45,558 bases of DNA from the NCBI GenBank assembly GCA_947471905.1, contig CANIZT010000002.1:1-45558 (forward strand), in the 5' to 3' direction. Of the stretch, positions 36,201 to 44,809 are shown piece by piece. Each line of letters begins with the position of its first letter. The first letter of the stretch is position 1. The notes below the pieces were generated by a model that was given only the letters and a program-made list of their open reading frames with translations, had not been told where the DNA came from and searched no databases. The position numbers and the translations under genes are program-made. This DNA comes from Verrucomicrobiaceae bacterium (GTDB lineage Bacteria > Verrucomicrobiota > Verrucomicrobiia > Verrucomicrobiales > Verrucomicrobiaceae).

Positions 36201-38737
36201 CACCTCGAACGAAACACCTCACTCATCAAGCACTCGACCATCAGCGTCTTCAGGCCTAGGCCTTGTTTCTTCACCTTTTCTTGGAGTGCATCGATCACGA
36301 GGTCATCGTTGAGCTCCATGGTGCGGCCTGTGATGTAGGTGAGGAATTGACGGATGAAATGGCGGGTGAAGTGGTCTTCGCGGGTGGTGAGGATGATGTT
36401 TTTGAAGCTGGCGAAGTCGGTGTAGGCTTCACCGGAGGTGAATTCGCCGGTGGAGTCGATCTTCGGGGCGTCTTTGGCGTTTTTGGGCTTGGGGTAGGTT
36501 TTACGCCAGCGACCCACGGGGTCGAATACTTCGAGGCTGAAGCCAAGCGGGTCGATCTTGCGATGGCATTCGGCGCAGGCAGCATCGGCGCGATGTTTGG
36601 CGAGGCGGTCGCGGATGGTGGTGGCTCCGCTGACATCGGGATCAATGGCGGGCACGACATCGGGCGGCGGTGGCGGCGGGATGCCGAGGATGTTTTCGCT
36701 GACCCACACGCCGCGAGTCACTGGCGAGGTCTCGACGCCGTTCGCACTGACGGTAAGCACGGCGGCCATGCCGAGCAGTCCACCGCGATGCGTGTTGCCT
36801 TTGAGGCTGACTTTTTGGAAGCCGTCGGCAAGGCGCAGTTTGTCCTTCTCCGGCAGGTCGTAGAGTTTGGCGAGTTTCTTGTCCACGAAGGTGTGCTCGC
36901 AGTCGATGAACTGGGCAACGGAGCCGTTGTTCTTGAGAAGACCGCGGAAGAAGACTCGCGCCTCGGTCTTCATCGAGGTGGGCAGATCTTCGGCGTAGTA
37001 GGCGAGGTTCGCATCGCGTGGTGGAGGCATGCCGCCGAGATCGCGGAGGTTGAGCCAGCTATCGAGGAAGCCATTCACGAAGCCGCTGATGCGTTCGTCG
37101 GTGAGCATGCGCTCGATCTGCTTTTTCAGCTCGGCATCCTGCGTGAGCTTGCCCGCCTTCGCGGCGGCGAGCAGCGCTTCATCTGGCGGTGTGGCCCAGA
37201 GGGCAAAGGAAAGACGGGTGGCGAGGTCATAGGGCTTCAGGGCCTTCGCGGATTCGTCGGTGATCTCGCTCAAGTAGAGGAAACTCGGCGAGCAAAGGAT
37301 GAGCTTCACCGCATCGAGCGCGGCCTGTCGTGGCGTGGCTTTTTCGGCGAGGCGTTTGTCATAAAGCGCACGGATGGGCTGGCGGTCGGCGTCGTTCAGT
37401 GGACGACGATAGGCTTTCTCAGCGAAGGAATTCAGTTGATCGAGCGCATGATCCGCTTTGAAACCGTCTTTGCCGAACACGGCGATTTCCTCGGCGCTGC
37501 CACTCTTCTCGGGCACTGGGCCGTGGATTTTGATCTCGCTAATGCGGATATGCGGGAGCTTGCCTTCTTGTAGCAGGACCGTTCGGCTGACATCGGAGGA
37601 TTTGGTTTTGCCTTTGAAGTCGTCTTTGTAGCGCTTGTTGATGGTGATGACCGATGCGCGGGATTCATACGGTCCATTTGGGAAGATGAAGCGCGGTGTC
37701 TGACCTGCTTCGAGCCAGACGCGGAATTTCTGCCAAGTGGGTTTGTCATCCGGCAAGATGGCGCTAGCGAGTAGTGGCTCGATGGGCTGTGGATAATGGA
37801 TGTGGCCTTTGGTGATGTCGCCGGGCACTAGGCCGAGGATGAAGGGTTCGGAGAAATCGATGCCGAAGATTTTGGGATCGTAGTGCGTGTCGCGATGCAT
37901 GGCCTGCGCTTCGACTTCGATGTCGTAGAGTCCGGAGACAGGCACGCCTTCGAGGAAGTCCTCGATGTGGCCATAGCTGCCCTGTCGGGTGTCGGTGTTG
38001 GGCTGCTCGTAGATGTTGAGGTAGCGGTAGTTGAAGGCGGACTTGTGTGGGCCTTGCAGTTCCTCGTATTGCACGAAGTGGCCGTTGAAGCGCCAGTCCT
38101 TCGGCTCCATCGCCGGTTTGCCAAGACGCATCTCGACGAGGCGATTCGCGGACTGGAAGTATTGATCGACGAGGAAGCCCGAGGTCACGAGTGATTTGCC
38201 AATCGTGTCCATGTGCTCGCTCGTTTTCTCTTTCGGAAAATCTGCCGTGAGGCCCAGCGTATCCACACGGCGGCCAAAGAGCACAGCGAGTGTGTTCTCA
38301 TACTCGCGGCTGGAGAGTCGGCGCATGACGGTGCGGCTGCCCGTGCTCTGAAATTTGGCATGAGCGACAACGGTGCCATCGCGTAGCGCACGGATCATCG
38401 CGAGACGCTCATCAGACGATGGTTGGTCCGCCTTTTTTGGCGGCATCTCCTTCAGCGTGAGCTGGTCGATGATGTCGCGTGCCTCGATGAGATCCGGCAC
38501 AGATTTCAAAGGCAACGCGAACTTTTCAAACGAGCGATCGCCCTTCTGCACATCTGCGTCATGGCACTCCAGACAGTATTTGCCGAGGAACTGCTGCACG
38601 AGCTTCGGTGATTCGTCAGCGGCTAGAACCGGGCCGGCCAGGAAATGAAATACAGAGGCACCGAGCACCCAGAGAATTCTCTGTTTAGCTCTCTGTGTGC
38701 TCGGTGCCTCAGTGGTTAAAAAGAAAACTGACATCAC
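36200..38737 (-). CDS. DUF1592-type planctomycete cytochrome protein with repeat-encoded N terminus
   Basis: The 845-residue protein starts at 38737, overlapping the upstream DUF1552 stop (ATGA). CLECH is at residues 55-59, later than in the paralogs, because the N terminus is longer: residues 9-29 are encoded by a palindromic repeat (38652-38713) and supply half of the predicted signal peptide, whose core continues as FHFLAGPVLAADE. The usual domains follow: LKEMPPKKAD segment, DUF1587 (RRLSSREYENTLAVLFG), a beta-rich middle, DUF1595 at about 430-500, DUF1592 (DLATRLSFALWATPPDEALL), DUF1588 with PPPPPPDVVP and CAECH, and DUF1585 (FTRHFIRQFLTYITGRTM). It is the second gene of a two-gene minus-strand unit with its DUF1552 partner. 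Function is unknown. Confidence 0.92.
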   Translation of the reverse strand: MMSVFFLTTEAPSTQRAKQRILWVLGASVFHFLAGPVLAADESPKLVQQFLGKYCLECHDADVQKGDRSFEKFALPLKSVPDLIEARDIIDQLTLKEMPPKKADQPSSDERLAMIRALRDGTVVAHAKFQSTGSRTVMRRLSSREYENTLAVLFGRRVDTLGLTADFPKEKTSEHMDTIGKSLVTSGFLVDQYFQSANRLVEMRLGKPAMEPKDWRFNGHFVQYEELQGPHKSAFNYRYLNIYEQPNTDTRQGSYGHIEDFLEGVPVSGLYDIEVEAQAMHRDTHYDPKIFGIDFSEPFILGLVPGDITKGHIHYPQPIEPLLASAILPDDKPTWQKFRVWLEAGQTPRFIFPNGPYESRASVITINKRYKDDFKGKTKSSDVSRTVLLQEGKLPHIRISEIKIHGPVPEKSGSAEEIAVFGKDGFKADHALDQLNSFAEKAYRRPLNDADRQPIRALYDKRLAEKATPRQAALDAVKLILCSPSFLYLSEITDESAKALKPYDLATRLSFALWATPPDEALLAAAKAGKLTQDAELKKQIERMLTDERISGFVNGFLDSWLNLRDLGGMPPPRDANLAYYAEDLPTSMKTEARVFFRGLLKNNGSVAQFIDCEHTFVDKKLAKLYDLPEKDKLRLADGFQKVSLKGNTHRGGLLGMAAVLTVSANGVETSPVTRGVWVSENILGIPPPPPPDVVPAIDPDVSGATTIRDRLAKHRADAACAECHRKIDPLGFSLEVFDPVGRWRKTYPKPKNAKDAPKIDSTGEFTSGEAYTDFASFKNIILTTREDHFTRHFIRQFLTYITGRTMELNDDLVIDALQEKVKKQGLGLKTLMVECLMSEVFRSR
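38652..38713. repeat. Palindromic repeat encoding part of a DUF1592 signal peptide
   Basis: The left arm 38652-38674 (containing GAGGCACCGAGCACCCAGAG) and right arm 38691-38713 are inverted copies matching at 21 of 23 positions. A perfect AGAGAATTCTCT palindrome lies at 38671-38682, between and overlapping them. The arms have the alternating GAG/CAC/AGAG character of short repeats that I recall being scattered through many environmental bacterial genomes, so copies elsewhere in this genome are likely. It is read through in frame as codons 9-29 of the minus-strand DUF1592 gene. Confidence 0.8.
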
Positions 38738-40002
38738 GCAAACCGTCCTGTGCTGCTACCAAAGGAGTCCGTCTCCACACCCATCTTCTGCGCGATATCG
38801 ACGAAGAGATTGCACAGCGGCACCTTGTTGATGCCTTCACGCGGCACTTCGCGGAATTCACCGTGCTTGTAGCCGCCACCGGCGAGGAGGATGGGCAGGT
38901 CGGAGTTCTTGTGAGAATTGCCATCGCCCATGCCACTGCCAAAGAGCACGGTGGTGGAGTCGAGCAGCGTGCGGTCGCCGTCATTCATCTTCGCGAGACG
39001 AGCCACGAATTTGCCGAAGTGCTCGATCTGATATTTCTCCAGCGTGATGAGGTTCTCGATGGCCTCTGCGTCGTTGCCGTGATGCGAGAGACCGTGCCAA
39101 TCCTTTTTGATGCCAAGATGCTGCGGCATGAAGTCGCCGCCGATTTCCAGCGTGGCAATGCGCGTGCTGTCCGACTGCAAAGCGAGCGCGATCATTTCAT
39201 AGAGCAGCGGCAAATCTTCGACGGCATTGCGATTCGCAGGCTTGTCGAAGGGCGCTTTCGGCTTCGGTTGGTTCGTCCAGCGCTGACGCAGCTCTAGGCG
39301 CTTCTCCACATCACGCACCGAGGTCAGGTATTCGTCGAGCTTGGCCTTATCCTCCTTGTTCACCTGCTTCGAGAGGCGATTCGCCTCCTCCAACACGGAA
39401 TCGAGGATGGATGCCTGCACTTGGTTCTCTTGCATGCGACGCGTCTGCCGCTCCTTCGAGTCGGTCACGAAGAGTTTCTCGAACAACTCCGCCGGATTCG
39501 TCACCGGTGGCACACGCACGCCCGACTTTGTCCAAGCGATCTGACAGCCACCGTGAATGCCGCCTTCCGAACCGACCGTGAGCGATGGGAAACGCGTCTC
39601 AAAGCCCACTTCGTCCGCGAGATACTGATCGATGGTCACATTGCCATCCGGCCGATTTTGAGCCTCAGAGTTCAGCACACCAGAGAGGAATGAATGCACC
39701 GCGAAGTGCCCGCCCTTCACGCCATGGTCGAGTCCACGCAAAACCGTCATTTTATCGCGGAGGTCCCACAGCGGCTCCAGCAGCGTCGTTTTCTCGTAAT
39801 TGCGGCCTTGAGTCGTGGGGAAGAGGCTCTTTGTCTGGTAGCCGAGCAGATTACCGATTGCTACAAAGCGCTTGGCACCCATGCCCGCACCCTTTGCCGC
39901 CTGCACCGAGCCACCGACAGCACCTTTGGCCATAAGCGAGGACATACCCGGCAACGCCAGCGTGGTGCCAAGGGACGAAAGTAGAAAGCGACGACGATTC
40001 AT
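38734..40002 (-). CDS. DUF1552 (HXXSHH family) Tat-exported protein
   Basis: The ATG at 40002 gives 422 residues beginning MNRRRFLLSSLGTTLALPG, a compact Tat signal. An open frame reaching 40146 adds 48 residues that would mask the signal. The family landmarks are LRGLDHGVKGGHFAVHSFLS, a helix with DKAKLDEYLTSVRDVEKRLE, the intact signature HGLSHH at residues 303-308 followed by GNDAEAIENL, and FGSGMGDGNSHKNSDLPILL near the C terminus. Its stop overlaps the DUF1592 start. This is the cleanest isolated DUF1552-DUF1592 unit in the window: two genes, divergent from the next operon, with their own promoter region. Confidence 0.93.
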   Translation of the reverse strand: MNRRRFLLSSLGTTLALPGMSSLMAKGAVGGSVQAAKGAGMGAKRFVAIGNLLGYQTKSLFPTTQGRNYEKTTLLEPLWDLRDKMTVLRGLDHGVKGGHFAVHSFLSGVLNSEAQNRPDGNVTIDQYLADEVGFETRFPSLTVGSEGGIHGGCQIAWTKSGVRVPPVTNPAELFEKLFVTDSKERQTRRMQENQVQASILDSVLEEANRLSKQVNKEDKAKLDEYLTSVRDVEKRLELRQRWTNQPKPKAPFDKPANRNAVEDLPLLYEMIALALQSDSTRIATLEIGGDFMPQHLGIKKDWHGLSHHGNDAEAIENLITLEKYQIEHFGKFVARLAKMNDGDRTLLDSTTVLFGSGMGDGNSHKNSDLPILLAGGGYKHGEFREVPREGINKVPLCNLFVDIAQKMGVETDSFGSSTGRFA

Positions 40003-40264
40003 GAGGGGATTTATAGAGACAAGGAAACAACGACTAAAAAGTCGGAATTGTTGCAGCAAGTAACAGGCCACGGACGCTCCAGATGCTCCTACGCGGCAAT
40101 TAGCCGCAACATTCGGCCTGATCGCCCTGTTCTCAGGCTCCGCCAATCATGAAACGCCTGCTGTTGTTCACTCTTTGTCCTGCGCAGAACCCAAACCACC
40201 ACCATGTTGAAGTAAGTCCCCCAGACCTAGTCTCCTCGCCAATTCCTCCAACCCAGCCACCACC
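40003..40264. promoter_or_regulatory. Divergent intergenic region with promoters and small inverted repeats
   Basis: This 262-base region separates the minus-strand DUF1552 gene from the plus-strand acetylesterase gene, so it must hold promoters for both. On the minus strand TATAAAT (40015 to 40009) is a possible -10 element only six bases before the ATG, which would give a nearly leaderless mRNA, but no convincing -35 was found. Two small perfect hairpins are visible: CGACT-AAAA-AGTCG at 40031-40044 and GCGGC-AATTA-GCCGC at 40093-40107. The second could be an operator. The right half, from 40149, is a short open reading frame. Confidence 0.45.
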
Positions 40265-40268
40265 ATGA
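40149..40268 (+). CDS. Possible 39-residue upstream ORF, signal-peptide-like start
   Basis: An ATG at 40149 opens a 39-codon frame starting MKRLLLFTLCPAQNPNHHHV and ending in a proline-rich tail. Its TGA overlaps the acetylesterase ATG (ATGA at 40265), the same junction used between real genes here. The first ten residues look like the start of a signal peptide, and the rest is low-complexity. The sequence CCACCACCATG occurs twice, at the acetylesterase start and about 70 bases earlier. It may be a leader peptide coupled to the next gene, a remnant of a lost exported protein, or chance. Confidence 0.3.
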   Translation: MKRLLLFTLCPAQNPNHHHVEVSPPDLVSSPIPPTQPPP

Positions 40269-41995
40269 AGCTCGTTCTCAGCCTCCTCCTTCTCGTCCCC
40301 AGCCTGCTCTTTGCGGAATTGAGTGTGCCGCATTTTTTTAGCGACCACATGATTCTTCAGCGCGAGCGAGCTGCCGCCATTTGGGGCAAGGCAAATGCGG
40401 GCGCAGAAGTCAGCGTGGCTTTCAAAGGCAAATCGGCATCGGCGAAAGCGGGCGCGGATGGGAAGTGGCGTGCGCAGATCGAAACTGGCACGGCAGATGC
40501 CAATGGTGCGGTGCTCACGATTTCAGCGGGGGCAGACAAATTGGAGATCAAAGATGTGCTCGTGGGTGAAGTGTGGTTCGCGTCGGGGCAGTCGAACATG
40601 TTTTACACCATGAATCGCTCGCCGGAGTATGCGGGGCTGATCGCGGAGTCGAATCATTCCGCGCTGCGCATGTTCAATGCGCCGCTCGTGACCGCAGCCG
40701 AAAACCAAGAGGACATCGCAGGTGTGTGGGAGTCCTCCACGCCGGAGACGGCACCTAATTTTTCCGCCGTAGCGTTCTTTTTCGCTCGGAAGCTCCACCT
40801 CGAGCTCGGCATTCCCGTTGGCGTCATCAAATCCGCCTGGGGTGGCAAGCCGGTGGAGACATTTACCAGTCGCGAGGCGCTGAACACGCTGCCTGGCACG
40901 AAAGCACTCGTTGATGCGATGCTCAAAGAAGAAGCCACCTACGATCAAGCCAAGGCGCAGGCGGCTTTTGATGCGAAGTTGGCGCAGTGGCAGAGCACCA
41001 TGGCCGCAGCGAAGGGTAAATCAGCCGAAGAACGCAAGCGCCTGCCCAAGAAACCCGATGCGCCAAAGCGCCCGCTGCTCACCGAAGGCAAGCCCGGCGT
41101 GCTTTTCGCCGCGATGATCCATCCCTTCGTAGGTTACACCATGCGTGGGGCGATCTGGTATCAGGGCGAAGGCAACGCGAAGTCCGGAGCCGTGCCTTAT
41201 GATCAAACTCTGCCGCTCATGATTAACGACTGGCGCAAGCGCTGGGCGGACGAGTTCAGCTTTTACTACGTGCAGCTCGCCAACTACCATGCTCCATCCA
41301 CCGCGCCTGGAACAGCGGATGCCTGGGCGCTGTTACAGGATCGAATGCGTTTGGTGCTAGGCACGACACCCAAGACCGGCATGGCAATCATCAACGATGT
41401 CGGTGATGCCAATGACATCCATCCGAAGAACAAGAAAGATCCGGGAGAACGCCTCGCGCGCTGGGCCTTGGCAAAGGATTACGGCAAAGCGCTGATCTAC
41501 TCCGGCCCACTCTTCAGATCGAGCACTGTGAAGGACGACGCGATTCGTGTCACTTTTGAACAAAGCGGCACGGGCCTGAAATCACGCGATGGCGTTGCTT
41601 TGAAGCGCTTCGAGATCGCTGGAGCCGACAAAGTCTGGTATTGGGCTGAGGCGAAAATCGACGGTGCCGACAGCGTTCTTGTCAGCAGCGCCGAAGTAAA
41701 AGCTCCCGTCGCAGTGCGCTATGCCTGGGCCGCGAATCCCGAAGGTGCCAATCTCATCAACAGCGAAGGTTTGCCCGCCTCCGTCTTCCGCTCAGACGAT
41801 TGGGACGATGTGGAGGTCAAAATGGACACCTCAGCGCTTAAAGCCGCTGAAGAGCGTCGCGCTCTGGGTGAAGAAATCCGCGCTCTAGCTGCCGAACGCG
41901 CAAAACTTGACCGCAAGAGCCCAGAGTATCAGGCGCTGACCAAAAAGCACCTGGAGCTCATGGCAAAATTCAAAGAAGGAGCACCGAAGAAGTAG
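40265..41995 (+). CDS. Exported sialate O-acetylesterase-like (SASA) carbohydrate esterase
   Basis: The 576-residue protein has a signal peptide (MKLVLSLLLLVPSLLFA) and a conserved N-terminal beta domain (LSVPHFFSDHMILQRE). The catalytic block FASGQSNM places the nucleophile at S110. SAWGGKPVETFTS, GAIWYQGEGNA and NDVGDANDIHPKNK follow in the order expected for the SASA family, and the aspartate and histidine of the last block complete the triad. A lysine-rich helical linker at about 220-270 and a charged helical C terminus after residue 520 (EERRALGEEIRALAAERAKL) are extra. The family removes acetyl groups from sugars, and in polysaccharide degraders it often acts on plant or algal glycans. 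Two bases separate it from the beta-helix gene. Confidence 0.9.
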   Translation: MKLVLSLLLLVPSLLFAELSVPHFFSDHMILQRERAAAIWGKANAGAEVSVAFKGKSASAKAGADGKWRAQIETGTADANGAVLTISAGADKLEIKDVLVGEVWFASGQSNMFYTMNRSPEYAGLIAESNHSALRMFNAPLVTAAENQEDIAGVWESSTPETAPNFSAVAFFFARKLHLELGIPVGVIKSAWGGKPVETFTSREALNTLPGTKALVDAMLKEEATYDQAKAQAAFDAKLAQWQSTMAAAKGKSAEERKRLPKKPDAPKRPLLTEGKPGVLFAAMIHPFVGYTMRGAIWYQGEGNAKSGAVPYDQTLPLMINDWRKRWADEFSFYYVQLANYHAPSTAPGTADAWALLQDRMRLVLGTTPKTGMAIINDVGDANDIHPKNKKDPGERLARWALAKDYGKALIYSGPLFRSSTVKDDAIRVTFEQSGTGLKSRDGVALKRFEIAGADKVWYWAEAKIDGADSVLVSSAEVKAPVAVRYAWAANPEGANLINSEGLPASVFRSDDWDDVEVKMDTSALKAAEERRALGEEIRALAAERAKLDRKSPEYQALTKKHLELMAKFKEGAPKK

Positions 41996-41997
41996 CC

Positions 41998-43260
41998 ATG
42001 CGCCATTTGCTTGCCCTCATGCTGCTCAGTCACGCTTCGGCAGCTGATCTATCCGTCGCTGCGTATGCTTCGATTCAGGTCGCGTTGGATGCGAATGCGA
42101 ACCGAATGATCTTCGTCCCAGCCGGAGATTACTCAATCACTGAGAAAATTCGCATTCGTGGTGAACGCAGCGGACTGTATGGGCCTGGACGCATCATTCA
42201 GCAGAGCGCCGATCAGCCGATCATCGAGATCGAGAATGCGAATGGCGCTGAGATTCGAGATCTGACACTCACACGTCCAGAAGGGAAGATGGAGACGAAC
42301 AAGGAGGGCATTTTAGCGATCAAGTGCCGCGATCTTGTCATCGAAAATGTGCGCGTGATCGACAATCGCACTCGTTCCGGTGCTATCACGCTGCGCGAAA
42401 GCAAGAATAGCCGTGTAAGTCGCTGCGTGGTGCGGAATTATATGCGCGTGACGATTGATGACCGCACGGCGAGCAAGGATTGGGGCTATGCCTTCAATTG
42501 CACCGATGGCACGGGCATCAGCGTGAGCTACTGCACTGGCACGCTGATCGAAGGCAATCGAATCATTGAAGAGAACCTCATCCCCACGCCCGAGATCAAA
42601 GCGATGCATAAGCTCGGCGACTATGTGCAAAAGAATACAGAGAAAGGGGCGATCATGAGCCAGCAGGCATGGGATGCGAACTACACCGATAACTGGCAGC
42701 AAGGCTCCGGCCTCATTGTTACTGCGCCAGAGGTGAGTGATCTCACCCGCATTCTCGGCAATCACATCGAAAACGCTGCGCAAGGCATCGATCTGCACTC
42801 GGATCACGTCATCGTGGCGAACAATGTCATCGTAAATTCCTTCATGGGCATGAAGGCTATGCACGGCTCGCGCAATGTGATCATCACCGGCAATCAGTTC
42901 GTGAAAAACTGCCTCTGGGCCATCGGCTTGATGCCTGGTGCCGCAGCGCATGCCGAAAACTTCGATGGCGGATCGATCATCGCCAACAACATCATCTCCG
43001 AATTTGGTTATGGCGACGCGCATTGGATTTGGGGCGATGAACGCTCACCCTTTAAGTTCGACACCGGCCAGCAGCCTGACGATCCACCTCTTACCGATGT
43101 CATCGTGCAGGGGAATATCGTTCACTGCATCGGCAAGCCGCGCTACAAATACGCCGTCATCATTGGCGGCGGTCCGAACACACCACGTGGCATGCATTTT
43201 TCGAACAACCTGCTCCACCCTGGCACGCAGGGCATTTCCAACACGGAACTCCCGCCATGA
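41998..43260 (+). CDS. Exported right-handed parallel beta-helix protein
   Basis: The 420-residue protein has a short signal peptide ([15 protein letters not shown]). The sequence starts with a pectate-lyase-superfamily-like opening ([23 protein letters not shown]) and then runs through repeated beta-helix rungs: [82 protein letters not shown] and SIIANNIIS. The fold is shared by polysaccharide lyases, glycosidases and epimerases. I cannot assign catalytic residues, so a lyase or GH activity is possible but unproven. It lies between an acetylesterase and a sulfatase whose start overlaps its stop (ATGA), which points to joint action on a decorated polysaccharide. Confidence 0.85.
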   Translation: MRHLLALMLLSHASAADLSVAAYASIQVALDANANRMIFVPAGDYSITEKIRIRGERSGLYGPGRIIQQSADQPIIEIENANGAEIRDLTLTRPEGKMETNKEGILAIKCRDLVIENVRVIDNRTRSGAITLRESKNSRVSRCVVRNYMRVTIDDRTASKDWGYAFNCTDGTGISVSYCTGTLIEGNRIIEENLIPTPEIKAMHKLGDYVQKNTEKGAIMSQQAWDANYTDNWQQGSGLIVTAPEVSDLTRILGNHIENAAQGIDLHSDHVIVANNVIVNSFMGMKAMHGSRNVIITGNQFVKNCLWAIGLMPGAAAHAENFDGGSIIANNIISEFGYGDAHWIWGDERSPFKFDTGQQPDDPPLTDVIVQGNIVHCIGKPRYKYAVIIGGGPNTPRGMHFSNNLLHPGTQGISNTELPP

Positions 43261-44786
43261 AACAACTATTTATTTTTCTCTTCAGCATAACTTCAGCATG
43301 GGCAGCATCGCCGCCAAACATCCTCTTCGCCATCGCGGACGACTGGGGCCCGCATGCAAGCGCTTACGGCACACCTTGGGTGAAGACGCCGAACTTTGAC
43401 CGCGTCGCGAAAGAAGGCCTGCTGTTCAATCACGCCTACACGCCGAATGCCAAGTGCGCACCTTCGCGTGCCTGCATTCTCACGGGCCGCAATTCATGGC
43501 AGCTCAAAGAAGCCGCCAATCACATCTGCTACTTCCCGGCGGAGTTCAAAGGCTGGGGCGAGGCCTTGGCGGAAAAAGGCTGGAACGTCGGCCACACCAC
43601 CAAAGGCTGGGGACCAGGCATCGCACTCGATGTGAATGGCAAGCCACGCCAGATGACCGGCGTGGCCTACAACAAGCGAAAAGCCACGCCACCGACGCCT
43701 GAGATCCTCAACGCCGACTACGCCGCCAATTTCAACGACTTCCTCAACGCGGCGCCCGCAGATAAACCCTGGTGCTTCTGGTATGGCGGAGTCGAGCCTC
43801 ATCGCGGCTATGAATTCGGCAGCGGGGTGAAAAAAGGCGGAAAAAAGCTCACGGACATCGACCACGTGCCCGCCTACTGGCCTGACAACGATGTCATCCG
43901 CAATGACATGCTCGATTATGCCTTCGAGGTCGAGCATTTCGACGCGCACCTCGGCCGCATGCTCGCGGATCTCGAAAAACGTGGCCTTCTCGACAACACG
44001 CTCGTCATCGTCACTGCCGATCACGGCATGCCGTTCCCGCGCAGTAAAGGCAACGCCAATGTGCAGGCCAATCATGTGCCGCTCGCGATGATGTGGAAGA
44101 AGGGTATCTCGAATCCTGGCCGCATCATGAATGATTTTGTGAGCTTCATCGATCTCGCACCCACCTTGATCGAAGTTGCTGACATCAAATGGAGCGAAAC
44201 TGGCATGGCCGAGTCTCCTGGTCGCAGTTTGACCGACATTTTTGCCAATAAGCCAGTCCACACACGAGATCATGTCCTCATCGGCAAAGAGCGCACCGAC
44301 ATTGGTCGTCCGAATGACTGGGGTTATCCCATCCGTGCCATCGTGAAGCACGACAGCGTCTTCATCGAGAATTTCGAGCCCACACGCTGGCCCGGCGGCA
44401 ATCCTGAGACCGGTTACATGGATTGCGATGCGGGAGCGACGAAGAGCTTCATCATCGACGCACATCGAAAGAACCCAACCGATCGTTTCTGGCAGCTTTG
44501 CTTTGGTCTGCGTCCTGCAACGGAATTCTACGACCTCAAAGCCGATCCCGACTTCGTGAAGAATATTTCCATGGATCCGCGAGCTGTCGCTATGCGCGAT
44601 GAATTACATACCGAGCTCAAGCAGCAGGGCGATCCGCGCATGGACGGCAAAGGTGACATCTTCGATAAGTATAAGCATGCTTCAAAAGGCAACGTTGGTT
44701 TCTACGAAAAGTTCATGCTCGGCGAACCAGTGAAGGCCGGCTGGATCAATCAAAGCGACATCGAACCAACAAAACCACTGCCATGA
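43257..44786 (+). CDS. Exported sulfatase (type I, formylglycine)
   Basis: The 509-residue protein has a signal peptide ([16 protein letters not shown]). [13 protein letters not shown] carries metal ligands D28 and D29, and [16 protein letters not shown] contains the formylglycine cysteine C67 in a CxPSR setting. [32 protein letters not shown] and [15 protein letters not shown] complete the family pattern. The long [20 protein letters not shown] stretch is a substrate loop typical of S1 sulfatases of the heparan N-sulfatase-like group. Its start is coupled to the beta-helix gene, making a three-gene acetylesterase, beta-helix and sulfatase operon. It converges with another sulfatase gene 23 bases downstream. 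Confidence 0.92.
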   Translation: MKQLFIFLFSITSAWAASPPNILFAIADDWGPHASAYGTPWVKTPNFDRVAKEGLLFNHAYTPNAKCAPSRACILTGRNSWQLKEAANHICYFPAEFKGWGEALAEKGWNVGHTTKGWGPGIALDVNGKPRQMTGVAYNKRKATPPTPEILNADYAANFNDFLNAAPADKPWCFWYGGVEPHRGYEFGSGVKKGGKKLTDIDHVPAYWPDNDVIRNDMLDYAFEVEHFDAHLGRMLADLEKRGLLDNTLVIVTADHGMPFPRSKGNANVQANHVPLAMMWKKGISNPGRIMNDFVSFIDLAPTLIEVADIKWSETGMAESPGRSLTDIFANKPVHTRDHVLIGKERTDIGRPNDWGYPIRAIVKHDSVFIENFEPTRWPGGNPETGYMDCDAGATKSFIIDAHRKNPTDRFWQLCFGLRPATEFYDLKADPDFVKNISMDPRAVAMRDELHTELKQQGDPRMDGKGDIFDKYKHASKGNVGFYEKFMLGEPVKAGWINQSDIEPTKPLP

Positions 44787-44809
44787 TTTGTAGGAATAGG
44801 GGTGTGGTG

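Noticed and set aside
40003-40146. N-terminal extension of the minus-strand DUF1552 protein
   Set aside because: The added 48 residues have no family match and would place the twin-arginine signal internally, and the extension runs through the hairpins of the promoter region.
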